Assembly: GCF_007097155.1 (NCBI RefSeq)
Contig: NZ_VJWA01000001.1
Location: forward strand, 186,001-250,000
Source: Glacieibacterium frigidum
GTDB taxonomy: Bacteria > Pseudomonadota > Alphaproteobacteria > Sphingomonadales > Sphingomonadaceae
DNA length: 64,000 bases
Direction: 5' to 3'
Positions 16,725 through 25,510 of this stretch are shown in pieces. The notes under the pieces are model-generated. The model had not been told where the DNA came from. It searched no databases and saw nothing but the letters and a program-made list of their open reading frames with translations. Every line of letters starts with the position of its first letter. Position 1 is the first letter of the stretch. The translations under genes were made by a program, and so were the position numbers.

Positions 16725-19132
16725 GCGAGCCGCTCCGGTTCGGGGGGAGTTGCGTGCCCCTTGCGTCCGCCGCCGGTAAAGACGGTCAGGCCGTACAGCT
16801 GCTCGCGGCTCGGCGCGGGGAAGAGCAGGCTGGCGAGATAGCCGATGAAAATCGACATGCCGATCGCGATCGCCAGGTAGAAATAGGGGTGCACCAGGCC
16901 GAAGATCCACACGATCAGCGTGACGATCGACGCGCCGACGATGCCGATCGCCGTGCCCTGCCAGTTGGCGCGCGTCGTGAACATGCCGAGGGTGTAGGCG
17001 CCCGCGCAACTGCCGCCCAGCAGGCCGAACAGCTCGATCGTCAGGTCGAGCAGCGACCGGATCTCGAGGCGCGACAGGACGATCGCGATGCCGACGCCGA
17101 TCAGCCCGATCAGCACCGTCATCCATTCGGCGAAGCGCACCGCCTGCTTCTGCGACGGCGGCGACTTCCTGAGCTTCTCGTAGAAGTCGACCGAGAGCAG
17201 CGTCGCGACCGAGTTGATCGTACCGCTCAGCGTCCCCATCGCGGCCGCGAACAGCCCGGCGATGATGATGCCGGTCACGCCGTGCGGCAGCTCAGTGCCG
17301 ATGAAGCTGGGGAAAACCGCATCGATCGGCAGCAACGGGTCGAGCCGCGTCGGCCGCGCGCGGTAATAGGCGAACAGCACCGTTCCGATGATGTAGAACA
17401 GGATGCCCGCGGGCAGCAGGATCGCGGCGAAGAACCATACCGACCGGCTCGCCTGCTTTTCCGACGTGGTCGACAGCACGCGCTGCATCAGCACCTGATC
17501 CTTGGGGAAGGTCAGGATGGTGTCGAAGGTGTAGAGGATCAGCAGGCCCCACAGCGTCGGCGTCGTGAAATCGAAGCTGACGTTGACCAGCTTGGTCTTG
17601 TCGAACTCCGCGGCAGTATCGACGATCTGGGTGAAGCCGATGGTGTGGACGATGAAGGCGATCGCGAAGATCGCCCCCGACATCAGGACGATGACCTGGA
17701 AGACGTCGGTCCAGATCACCGCCTTCATCCCGCCCAGCGCCGTGTAGACGATCGTGCACACGCCGATGACCAGGATGCACAGGACGACGTTGGTGCCGGT
17801 GATCGTGCCGATCGCCAGCGCGGGCAGCAGCAGCACGATGCCCATCCGCCCGCCGACGTGCATCAGGATGGCGAGGCCCGACGACAGCATCCGGATCGCC
17901 GGGTGGAAGCGTGTCTCCAGATAACCGAACACCGACACCAGGTTGAGGCGGCGGAACAGCGGAATGACCCAGAAGGCGACCGCCATCAGCGCGAAGACCG
18001 TGACGATCTTCGACATCAGATACTGCCAGTCGGTGTCGAACGCCTTGGCCGGCACCGCGAGGTAGGAGATCGAGCTGGTGTTGGTGGCGAACATGCTGAT
18101 GCCCGCCGCCCAGAAGGGGATGGTGCGCGAGCCGAGGAAGAACTCGCTGGTCGATCCCATCCGGGACCGCAGCCAGAAGTAGAAGCCGATCCCCAGCATC
18201 GCGGCGAGGTAGGTGACGATGATCGACCAATCGAGCCAGCCGAGCGGGCGGCGCTGCAGCTCCAGCTCGGCGGCGGATGCCGAGCCGTCGGCGCGGACCG
18301 CGACGATGCCGTTGCGATAGGGCGCGACCGCGCCGCCCTGCGCGAGCCGGTAGCCGAGCGGTGCCCAGGCGTCGGTGATCGTGCTGTAGCTGTACCAGCC
18401 CGCCTCCGCCCCGCCCCCGGCGAGATAGAGCAGATAGGCCTGACCGATCGCGCGCGCCGATCCGGCGACGACCGGCGCGGGGGCGGCGGTGCGCGCGACC
18501 CAGCCTTCCTTCGCGGTCCAGCGCAGCTGGCGGTCGCCATCCGGGGCCCGGACCGTCAGGAACAGCGCGGTGCCGCGCGCGGCGAGCGCGACAGGGGTGC
18601 CGTCGCCGGGCCAGGCGGCGAGCTCGGTCCAGGCGCCGCCCGCGGTCGGTGCGCTCAGCAGCCGGGGCGAGCCGTCCGGGGTCACTCCGGCGACGACCAG
18701 CGCGTCGGGGAGCAGGGCGGCCTGCGCACTCGTCAGGGCGGCGGGCAGGGCAGGCAAAGGGCTCAGTCGCAGCGCCGCGCCGTCGATAGCGATCATGGCG
18801 GCGCTGTCGACGCTGCCCGCGCTGCCGAACAGCAGCGCGGCGCGCTGGCCGTCGGTGGCACCGCCGATCGCAGCTTCCGCGCCCGGCGCAACCAGCCGGT
18901 CCCAGCGCGCATCGTCGCGCAGTACCGCCGCCATGCCGCCGCGCACCACGACGGGCTGCGCCTCGACCGCGACGACGATCGGCGTCCCTGCGCCGGGGAG
19001 CGCCGGCATCGCGGGCAGGGCGCGGGACCGGACGACGGTGACGCCGCCGTCCTCTGCCATCACCGGCACGGCGATACAGGCCAGCAAGGCCAGCCAGCAC
19101 GCCGCCAGCCACCGCGGCGCGACACGCATCAT
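16721..19132 (-). CDS. Sodium:solute symporter with N-terminal extracytoplasmic propeller-like domain
   Basis: An 803-residue protein in two parts. Residues 1-26 form a signal peptide (ending M-A-E). Residues about 27-295 form a repetitive extracytoplasmic domain with recurring short beta motifs (W-T-E-L-A-A-W-P, G-W-Y-S-Y-S-T-I-T-D-A-W), resembling the kelch or NanM-like propellers found ahead of some SSS transporters. Residues about 299-803 are a full SSS-family Na+ symporter, with G-S-R-T-I-P-F-W-A-A-G-I-S-M-F-A-T-N-T-S-S in the first core helices and F-P-K-D-Q-V-L-M-Q-R later. The start is fixed by the ATGA overlap with the CitE-like gene. The propeller may present or process an acidic sugar or similar ligand. 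Substrate unknown. Confidence 0.85.
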   Translation of the reverse strand: MMRVAPRWLAACWLALLACIAVPVMAEDGGVTVVRSRALPAMPALPGAGTPIVVAVEAQPVVVRGGMAAVLRDDARWDRLVAPGAEAAIGGATDGQRAALLFGSAGSVDSAAMIAIDGAALRLSPLPALPAALTSAQAALLPDALVVAGVTPDGSPRLLSAPTAGGAWTELAAWPGDGTPVALAARGTALFLTVRAPDGDRQLRWTAKEGWVARTAAPAPVVAGSARAIGQAYLLYLAGGGAEAGWYSYSTITDAWAPLGYRLAQGGAVAPYRNGIVAVRADGSASAAELELQRRPLGWLDWSIIVTYLAAMLGIGFYFWLRSRMGSTSEFFLGSRTIPFWAAGISMFATNTSSISYLAVPAKAFDTDWQYLMSKIVTVFALMAVAFWVIPLFRRLNLVSVFGYLETRFHPAIRMLSSGLAILMHVGGRMGIVLLLPALAIGTITGTNVVLCILVIGVCTIVYTALGGMKAVIWTDVFQVIVLMSGAIFAIAFIVHTIGFTQIVDTAAEFDKTKLVNVSFDFTTPTLWGLLILYTFDTILTFPKDQVLMQRVLSTTSEKQASRSVWFFAAILLPAGILFYIIGTVLFAYYRARPTRLDPLLPIDAVFPSFIGTELPHGVTGIIIAGLFAAAMGTLSGTINSVATLLSVDFYEKLRKSPPSQKQAVRFAEWMTVLIGLIGVGIAIVLSRLEIRSLLDLTIELFGLLGGSCAGAYTLGMFTTRANWQGTAIGIVGASIVTLIVWIFGLVHPYFYLAIAIGMSIFIGYLASLLFPAPSREQLYGLTVFTGGGRKGHATPPEPERLA

Positions 19133-19965
19133 AGTGCCTTCCCCCCGGCCAGCAGCGTGCGCGCCTGTTCGATCGCCGGCCGGTCGATCATCTCGCCGTC
19201 GAGTGTGAAGGCGCCACGCCCCGTCGCCGCGGCGCTGTCCCCTGCGGCGATGATCCGCCGGGCCCGGTCGAGCGTCGCGGCATCGTTGCCGAACACGGCG
19301 TTGGCCAGCGCGACCTGCGACGGGTGGACACAGCTTTTGCCGACATAGCCCATGCTGCGCGCCAGCTCGGCCTCGGCGCGGAAACCGTCGGCGTCGTCGA
19401 TGTTGGGCCACGCGCCGTCGATGGCGACGCAACCCCCTTCGCCCGCCGCCATGCGGATCGTCCACAGCGCGGCATGGACGTGCGCGACGTTGCGCCGGTC
19501 GATCCCCAACGTTGCGAACAGGTCGTTGAGGCCGACCTGCAGCCCGGCCACCGCCGGGTGCGCCGCGATCTCGGCGGCGCGGGCCAGCGCGCGGGGGGTT
19601 TCGAGGGTGGGCAGCAGCCGCGTGTCCCCGACCGCCTCGGCCGCGGCTTGGATGACCGCCGCGTCCTCGCACTTCGGCAGGTTGATCAGATCGACGCGCG
19701 CACCGCGTAGGGCGGCCACATCCTCGGCAAAATCCGGCGTATCGAGGCCGTTAACGCGGACGATGATCGTCTTGGCGCTGCCGCGCACGGCGTCGGACGC
19801 CAGCAGCTCGGCGAGCCGCGCACGCGCCGCTGCCTTGGCGCCGGCTGGGACGGAATCTTCGAGGTCGAACGACAGCGCATCGGCGTCGCCGGCCAGAGCC
19901 TTCGTGAAAAACTCGGGACGCGCGGCGGGGACGAACAACTTGCTGCGCACCGGCCTGTCCCCCAT
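19129..19965 (-). CDS. CitE-like lyase (HpcH/HpaI aldolase family)
   Basis: A 278-residue TIM-barrel protein of the CitE/HpcH/HpaI family. R-S-K-L-F-V-P-A is the N-terminal motif. L-S-F-D-L-E-D-S-V-P carries the metal/CoA-site Asp and Glu, L-P-T-L-E-T-P-R has the second conserved Glu, and C-V-H-P-S-Q-V is near the C-terminus. Family members cleave or form C-C bonds in (hydroxy)acyl-CoA thioesters such as citramalyl-CoA, malyl-CoA or beta-methylmalyl-CoA. There is no citrate lyase alpha or gamma subunit nearby, so it is not part of a citrate lyase complex. First gene of the leftward operon with the symporter, LysR and esterase. Confidence 0.85.
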   Translation of the reverse strand: MGDRPVRSKLFVPAARPEFFTKALAGDADALSFDLEDSVPAGAKAAARARLAELLASDAVRGSAKTIIVRVNGLDTPDFAEDVAALRGARVDLINLPKCEDAAVIQAAAEAVGDTRLLPTLETPRALARAAEIAAHPAVAGLQVGLNDLFATLGIDRRNVAHVHAALWTIRMAAGEGGCVAIDGAWPNIDDADGFRAEAELARSMGYVGKSCVHPSQVALANAVFGNDAATLDRARRIIAAGDSAAATGRGAFTLDGEMIDRPAIEQARTLLAGGKAL

Positions 19966-20136
19966 TCGAGCGTCCGCGTCTTCCGGCGAACCGCAGGAAA
20001 ACTATCGTGTAGCCGGGCAAACGCGCAAGCGGCATCGCGACACCGCGCAAAATGCGTGGAGTGAACGCAGCGCTGCCCGTTTTATTCCGGCGCAACACGA
20101 CGATAGAGTTGGAAAAAATACATGGGGGAGGAACTG
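19966..20136. promoter_or_regulatory. Divergent promoter region between CitE-like operon and TBDR
   Basis: A 171-bp gap separates two divergent catabolic operons. It has locally AT-rich stretches (GGAAAACTATCGTGTAG about 19,995-20,012, and GTTGGAAAAAATACATG about 20,108-20,124) that could hold promoters for each direction. The SD sequence for the TBDR, GGGGGAGGA, lies at its right end. No inverted repeat stood out. Confidence 0.35.
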
Positions 20137-22371
20137 ATGATCAATTTCGCGCGCGCCACCGTCGGCACGTTGATGCTGTCGGCCGCATGGACGGGCGTCC
20201 ACGCCCAGCCAGCCGGGCCGCAGCCCGCCGAGCCGACCAGCGCCCAGGACGCCGCCACCGCACCGGCCGCCGCAGCCGCCGCCGCGCCCGCCGACGAGGA
20301 AGCCGACCCCAACGCCCGCGACATCATCGTCACCGGCAGCCGCACCCCGAAGGCGGTCGACAAGATCCCCGGTGCGATCACCGTGATCACCCCCGCCGAA
20401 GTCCAGCGCTCGCTGACGATCACCGAGGACAATACCGCGATCCTGGCGAAGACCGTGCCGGGCTATTCGGAATCGAACCAGACGCTCAACACGCTGGGCG
20501 AGACGCTGCGCGGTCGCGCCGCGCTGTACCTGTTCGACGGCATCCCGCAGTCGACGCCGCTGCGCGACGGCAGCCGCAACGCGACCTTCACCGACATGTC
20601 GATCGTCGAGCGGATCGAGGTCATCGGCGGCGCCTCGGCGTCCGAAGGCATCGGCGCTGCCGGCGGCGTCATCAACTACATCACCAAGCGCGCGACGCGC
20701 GACGGGCTGCACGCCAACATCGGCGGCCGCTTCGGCTCGCAGGGCCGCGACGACAGCGAGATCTGGGGCATCAAGGGTGATGTCTCGTACAAGGGCGGCG
20801 ACTTCGACATCTTCGCCGCCGCTGCCTATGTCGACCGCGGCGCGACCTACGACGCCCGCGGCCGCCGCATCGGTCTCAGCGCGTCGAGCTCGCTCGCCGA
20901 CACCACGCAAAAGAACTTCTTCCTGAAGGCCGGGTACGAATTCGGCGAAAGTCAGCGGATCGAGGCGACCGGCAACTACTTCCGCCTCGCGAGCAAGGGT
21001 AATTACTACTACGTCGCCGGCGTCCGCCCGCCCCCCGGCACCGACCAGACGACCGGCATCCCGGATACGTCGGTGCGCGGCACGCTGCTGGTCAACGGGC
21101 AGGACGTCATCCGCACCGAATTCAACGAGTTCAAGCAGGCGGCGCTCAACTACAGCAACACCGACCTCGCCGGCGGCAGCCTCGTCGCGACGCTGTACTA
21201 TGCGCGTCAGTCGATGCGCTTCGGCGGTGAGAATACCGACGACCGCCAGGATCCACTGATCGCGCCGATCGGCACGCTGGTCGATCAGTCGGAGATCAAC
21301 TCGAAGAAGTACGGCCTGCGGACGTCTTACACGCTGCCCGAGTTCGTCACCGGCCTCGAAGTTCGCCTCGGCATCGATGCGGTGTACGACAACACCGAGC
21401 AGCGCCTCGCGCTGACCGACCGCGTGCTGGTGCCGCCGCTCAAGTACACGAGCTTCGGCCCCTATGCGCAGCTGTCGTACGACCTCGGCCCGGTGACCTT
21501 CACCGGCGGCATCCGGCACGAGGACGGCCGGGTGAAGGTCGACGACTACAACACGCTGTTCCGCCGCAACCGCGCCTTCGTCGAGGGTGGCACGCTGAAG
21601 TACAAGAACGACCTGCTCAACGGCGGCGTCATCGCGCGGCTGGGCGGCGGCTTCTCGGTCTTCGCGGCGTACAGCGAGGGCTTCACCCTACCCAACGTCG
21701 GCATTCCGCTGCGCAACATCAACACGCTGGGGCAGACGGTCGAGGGCATCGTCGACCTGCAGGCGGTGATCTTCGAGAACAAGGAAATCGGCGCGAACTG
21801 GCGCGGCAGCTGGGGCAGCTTCGGCGGGTCCTACTACCGGTCGTATTCGAAGCTCGGCGCGACCCTGTCGGTCGATCCGGCGACGCTCGACTTCGTGCTC
21901 AACCGGCGTCCGGTGCGGATCACCGGCTTCGACGCGACGGCGGAGATCAAGCCGACGCCGTGGCTGCGCTTCAACGGGCTGTACAGCTATGTGAAGGGCG
22001 TCACGAGCCGGTCGAACAATGTGACGACGCCGCTCGACGTCCAGCTCGGCATCACCAACATCGCGCCGGAGAAGCTGAACCTCACCGCGACCGTGCTGCC
22101 GATGGACGACCTGTCGTTCTCGCTGGGCATGGACAAGACGATGGACCGAACGGTGCGCACGGGCACGACCGTCACCGAGCGCACCAAGGGCCGCACCCTG
22201 TTCGATGCGACCGTCGGCTACCGGATCGAGGGCGTCGGCACGGTGTCGCTGGCGGCGGAGAACCTGTTCAACAAGTTCTACTTCCTCGCCTTCTCGCAGA
22301 TCGACTTCTTCCAGAACTATTTCGCGGGTCGCGGCCGGACTGTCACTCTGTCGCTGCGCAGCGACTTCTGA
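20137..22371 (+). CDS. TonB-dependent receptor
   Basis: A 744-residue outer-membrane receptor. Signal peptide residues 1-24 (ending V-H-A-Q), a long Ala/Pro-rich linker, then D-I-I-V-T-G-S-R-T as plug start. The plug carries L-R-G-R-A-A-L-Y-L-F-D-G-I-P and V-E-R-I-E-V-I-G-G-A-S-A-S; the barrel ends T-L-S-L-R-S-D-F. An ATG 15 nt earlier is in frame, but the SD sequence GGGGGAGGA lies between the two, so the second ATG is the start. It begins the rightward operon with ribokinase, the FGE-fold protein and GH127, so a carbohydrate or glycoside is the likely ligand. Confidence 0.92.
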   Translation: MINFARATVGTLMLSAAWTGVHAQPAGPQPAEPTSAQDAATAPAAAAAAAPADEEADPNARDIIVTGSRTPKAVDKIPGAITVITPAEVQRSLTITEDNTAILAKTVPGYSESNQTLNTLGETLRGRAALYLFDGIPQSTPLRDGSRNATFTDMSIVERIEVIGGASASEGIGAAGGVINYITKRATRDGLHANIGGRFGSQGRDDSEIWGIKGDVSYKGGDFDIFAAAAYVDRGATYDARGRRIGLSASSSLADTTQKNFFLKAGYEFGESQRIEATGNYFRLASKGNYYYVAGVRPPPGTDQTTGIPDTSVRGTLLVNGQDVIRTEFNEFKQAALNYSNTDLAGGSLVATLYYARQSMRFGGENTDDRQDPLIAPIGTLVDQSEINSKKYGLRTSYTLPEFVTGLEVRLGIDAVYDNTEQRLALTDRVLVPPLKYTSFGPYAQLSYDLGPVTFTGGIRHEDGRVKVDDYNTLFRRNRAFVEGGTLKYKNDLLNGGVIARLGGGFSVFAAYSEGFTLPNVGIPLRNINTLGQTVEGIVDLQAVIFENKEIGANWRGSWGSFGGSYYRSYSKLGATLSVDPATLDFVLNRRPVRITGFDATAEIKPTPWLRFNGLYSYVKGVTSRSNNVTTPLDVQLGITNIAPEKLNLTATVLPMDDLSFSLGMDKTMDRTVRTGTTVTERTKGRTLFDATVGYRIEGVGTVSLAAENLFNKFYFLAFSQIDFFQNYFAGRGRTVTLSLRSDF

Positions 22372-22399
22372 CCGGCAAACGCGGCGGGGGGTCGGTGTG

Positions 22400-23356
22400 A
22401 TGGGGGAGCCCGGCGGGCGCGTGCTGGTCGCCGGGTCCGCCAATGCCGACTTCGTCGTGCACGCCGCTCATATCCCGGCGCCGGGCGAGACGGTGCTGGG
22501 CGGCGACCTGGCGATCGTGCCGGGGGGCAAGGGCGCCAACCAGGCGGTTGCCGCCGCGCGTGCCGGTGGTGCCTCGACCGCGATGCTGGTGGCGTTGGGC
22601 GATGACGCCGCGGCGGGCATTCTCGAGGCTTCGCTGACCGGCGCCGGGGTTGCGCTGCACATCGTGCGGAGTGCCCGGGCGACAGGCGCGGCGCTGATCA
22701 CCGTGTCCGACGCGGCGGAGAATGCGATCACCGTCGCACCGGGTGCCAACGCCGATCTGGCGCCCGGTCACCTGCCCACCTTGAGCGGCGTCGACTGGCT
22801 GATGCTGCAACTCGAAACGCCGATCGAGACGGTCACCGCCTACGCCCGGGCGGCGCGGCGGGCGGGGGTCAAAGTGATGCTGAACGTCGCGCCGGCACAG
22901 GCCGTGCCGGCCGAACTGTTGGCGGCGGTAGACGTGCTCGTCGCGAACGAGGAGGAGCTTGCCGTCCTGGTGGGGCAGGCGGGATCGCTCGCCGACCGCT
23001 TGGCGAAACTCGACGTGCCGACCGCGATCGTGACCCTTGGCGCTCGCGGCTGCTGTGCGCTGGTCGATGGCCGGATCGTGCTGCAACCGGCGTTCCGCGT
23101 CACCGCGACCGACACAACGGCGGCGGGCGATACTTTCTGCGGCACGCTGGCGGCGGCGCTGGCGCGGGGGGATGCCCTGGCCGCAGCCCTCGCGGCGGCG
23201 AGCGCGGCCGCCGCGCTGGCGACGACCCGCCCCGGCGCCCAGTCGAGCATTCCGGCCCGCGCCGAAGTCAAGGCCTTCATGGCCGTAGCCGCCGCAGAGT
23301 CGCACACGCACGCCGCGCTGGCAGACTATTGCAGCGCATCCGGGTTAACGTCCTGA
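22400..23356 (+). CDS. rbsK: Ribokinase-like sugar kinase (PfkB family)
   Basis: A 318-residue PfkB-family kinase closest in layout to ribokinase. It shows G-S-A-N-A-D-F at the substrate end, P-G-G-K-G-A-N-Q-A-V-A-A-A-R and N-E-E-E-L. The anion-hole/catalytic motif reads T-D-T-T-A-A-G-D-T-F, with Ala in place of the usual first Gly, Asp kept. It would phosphorylate a pentose or related sugar with ATP. GTG one codon upstream is an alternative start. It sits 28 bp after the TBDR and 2 bp before the next gene, so it probably acts on the sugar released in this operon. Confidence 0.85.
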   Translation: MGEPGGRVLVAGSANADFVVHAAHIPAPGETVLGGDLAIVPGGKGANQAVAAARAGGASTAMLVALGDDAAAGILEASLTGAGVALHIVRSARATGAALITVSDAAENAITVAPGANADLAPGHLPTLSGVDWLMLQLETPIETVTAYARAARRAGVKVMLNVAPAQAVPAELLAAVDVLVANEEELAVLVGQAGSLADRLAKLDVPTAIVTLGARGCCALVDGRIVLQPAFRVTATDTTAAGDTFCGTLAAALARGDALAAALAAASAAAALATTRPGAQSSIPARAEVKAFMAVAAAESHTHAALADYCSASGLTS

Positions 23357-23358
23357 CC

Positions 23359-25503
23359 ATGTCTTCACCCCACCGCACCACCAGCGACGTCAAGTTCAGC
23401 CACGCGCTGACCGGCCCGTACCTGCCGCCCCCCGGCAAGGTGCCGGGCTGGCCGTTCCAAGACATGGGCCGCTGGAAGATCGACGTCGCGGGCGCGGCGG
23501 ACGAATGGCTGACCGGCCTGCGCGAATGGCGGCGCGAGCATCGCCTGCGCATCGGGCTCGACGACAGCCTGTACCGCGCGCCGGATTTCGCCTGGTCGCA
23601 GCGCAATTTCGTCCACGCGCTGACGATGGTCGAGGACCTGTATTTCTTCGATCCCGAGACCGGGCGCTACACCGTCGACCGCTATCTCGACGACCTCACC
23701 GAGCGCTTCGGCGGCGTCGACAGCGTGCTGCTGTGGTACATCTACCCCAACATCGGCGTCGACGATCGCGGCCAGTTCGACCTGGTCCACGACCTGCCGG
23801 GCGGGCTCGACGGGCTTAAGCAGGTCGTCGCCGACTTCCATGCACGCGGCGTCAAGGTGTTCCTGCCGACGATGCCCTGGGATCACGGCACGCGCGAGGG
23901 CGATGCGCCTGACTGGGAGCGGATGGCCGACATCGTCGCGGCGGTCGGCGCGGACGGGATCAACGGCGATACTTATTCGGGCGTGCCGCGCGCGTTTCAC
24001 GTCGCATGCGAGGCGCGCGGGCGCGCGGTGGTGCTGCAGCCCGAATCGACCGCGCAGGCCGGCGACCATATCCTCAGCTGGAACCTGCAGAGCTGGACCA
24101 AGCGCGTCCCGAACGAAACGATCCCCATCGTCGTCAAGCTGAAGTGGGTCGAGCCGCGGCATATCGTGCAGATCGAGAATCGCTGGAGCCGCGAACGCTG
24201 GAGCGATCTGCAGCACGCCTTCTTCAACGGCATCGGCTATGTCGCGTGGGAGAATGTCTTCGGCTTCGTCAACCGCCTGACCGACCGCGACGCCGCGACG
24301 CTGCGTCGGGTCGCGGCGATCCAGCGGCGCTTTGCCCGGCTGCTGGTCACCGACGACTGGATCCCGCACGACCGCACGCTGCAGTCGGGCATCTTCTCCA
24401 GCCGCTGGCCGGGCAAGGACGCCACGCTGTGGACACTGATCAACCGCTGCGAATACGGCGTCGCGGGCGAGCAGATCGCGGTCGCGCACGTCGACGGCGC
24501 CGCATATTTCGACGTGTGGAACGGCCGCGCGGTGACGCCGCGGATTGCCGACGGCCGCGCATATTTCGGGGCCGATCTCGAGCCCCGCGGTTTCGCGGCG
24601 CTGCTCCAGCTTGCACCCGGCGCGGACCGTGGCGATCTCGACGCTTTCCTTGCGGAGATGGCGACGCACGCCGCCACCCCGCTGACCGACCTCTCGGCGA
24701 CCTGGGCATCGGCGCAGCAGCGGCTCGTGCCCGTCGTGGCGACGAAGCCCCATGGCGAGGCGCCCGCGACGATGGTCGCGGTTCCCGCGGCGACCTTCGA
24801 GTTCGCCGTCCACGGCGTGGTGATCGAAGGCTATGACGCCGAAGGGGTCGACGTGCAGTATCCGTGGGAGCCGAACGCGCGGCGCTTCCACCGCCACCGC
24901 ATCGACATCGCCGCCTTCGCGATCGACCGTTTCCCGGTCACCAACGCCGACTTCAAGGCGTTCATCGACGCGAGCGGCTATGCGCCCGCTGACCCCCACA
25001 ACTTCCTGCGCCACTGGATCGACGGCGCCCCCGCGCCCGGCAGCGAGCGGCAGCCGGTCGTGTGGGTCGGAATCGAGGACGCGCGCGCCTACGCAGCTTG
25101 GGCGGGCAAGCGCCTGCCGCGCGAGTGGGAATGGCAGTATGCGGCGCAAGGGCTGGACGGCCGCCGCTACCCCTGGGGCAACGACTGGCGCGAGGACGCT
25201 GTCCCGCCCCCGTCGCTCGAGCGCACCATGCCCGCACTCGCCGATGTCGACGCGCACCCTGAGGGCGCCAGCCCGTTCGGGGTGATGGCGATGACCGGCC
25301 ATGTCTGGCAGTGGACCGACGAGTATCGCGACGCGCACGTCCGCGCTGCCGTCGTCCGCGGCGGCAGTCCGTACCAGCCGCACAGCTCGCACTGGTATTT
25401 CCCGCAGGGCTATGCGCTCGACAGCCACGGCAAGTACCTGCTGATGGCGCCGTCAAAGGACCGGTCGGGCGGGATCGGCTTCCGGTGCGCGCTTGACCTC
25501 TGA
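23359..25503 (+). CDS. Fusion: glycosidase-like N-terminal region + C-terminal FGE/SUMF1-fold domain
   Basis: A 714-residue cytoplasmic protein without signal peptide. The C-terminal part (about residues 475-714) is an FGE-sulfatase-fold (SUMF1/EgtB/PvdO) domain: F-A-I-D-R-F-P-V-T-N-A-D-F, L-P-R-E-W-E-W-Q-Y-A-A-Q-G, Y-P-W-G-N-D-W, G-H-V-W-Q-W-T-D-E, V-V-R-G-G-S and terminal I-G-F-R. The two Cys needed for formylglycine generation are absent, so it is not a sulfatase activator. The N-terminal part (about 40-470) looks like a TIM-barrel hydrolase (D-S-V-L-L-W-Y-I-Y-P-N-I-G-V-D-D, D-G-I-N-G-D-T-Y-S-G, Q-P-E-S-T-A), but no family was named with certainty. It lies between ribokinase and GH127 genes, which suggests a carbohydrate role. 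Confidence 0.75.
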   Translation: MSSPHRTTSDVKFSHALTGPYLPPPGKVPGWPFQDMGRWKIDVAGAADEWLTGLREWRREHRLRIGLDDSLYRAPDFAWSQRNFVHALTMVEDLYFFDPETGRYTVDRYLDDLTERFGGVDSVLLWYIYPNIGVDDRGQFDLVHDLPGGLDGLKQVVADFHARGVKVFLPTMPWDHGTREGDAPDWERMADIVAAVGADGINGDTYSGVPRAFHVACEARGRAVVLQPESTAQAGDHILSWNLQSWTKRVPNETIPIVVKLKWVEPRHIVQIENRWSRERWSDLQHAFFNGIGYVAWENVFGFVNRLTDRDAATLRRVAAIQRRFARLLVTDDWIPHDRTLQSGIFSSRWPGKDATLWTLINRCEYGVAGEQIAVAHVDGAAYFDVWNGRAVTPRIADGRAYFGADLEPRGFAALLQLAPGADRGDLDAFLAEMATHAATPLTDLSATWASAQQRLVPVVATKPHGEAPATMVAVPAATFEFAVHGVVIEGYDAEGVDVQYPWEPNARRFHRHRIDIAAFAIDRFPVTNADFKAFIDASGYAPADPHNFLRHWIDGAPAPGSERQPVVWVGIEDARAYAAWAGKRLPREWEWQYAAQGLDGRRYPWGNDWREDAVPPPSLERTMPALADVDAHPEGASPFGVMAMTGHVWQWTDEYRDAHVRAAVVRGGSPYQPHSSHWYFPQGYALDSHGKYLLMAPSKDRSGGIGFRCALDL

Positions 25504-25510
25504 CCGGGCC

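Noticed and set aside
19129-19965. Citrate lyase beta subunit of a full CitDEF complex
   Set aside because: No citD, citF, citC or citX genes are nearby; neighbours are a symporter, LysR and esterase.
24790-25503. True formylglycine-generating enzyme with a sulfatase partner
   Set aside because: The catalytic Cys pair is absent and no sulfatase gene is in the window.
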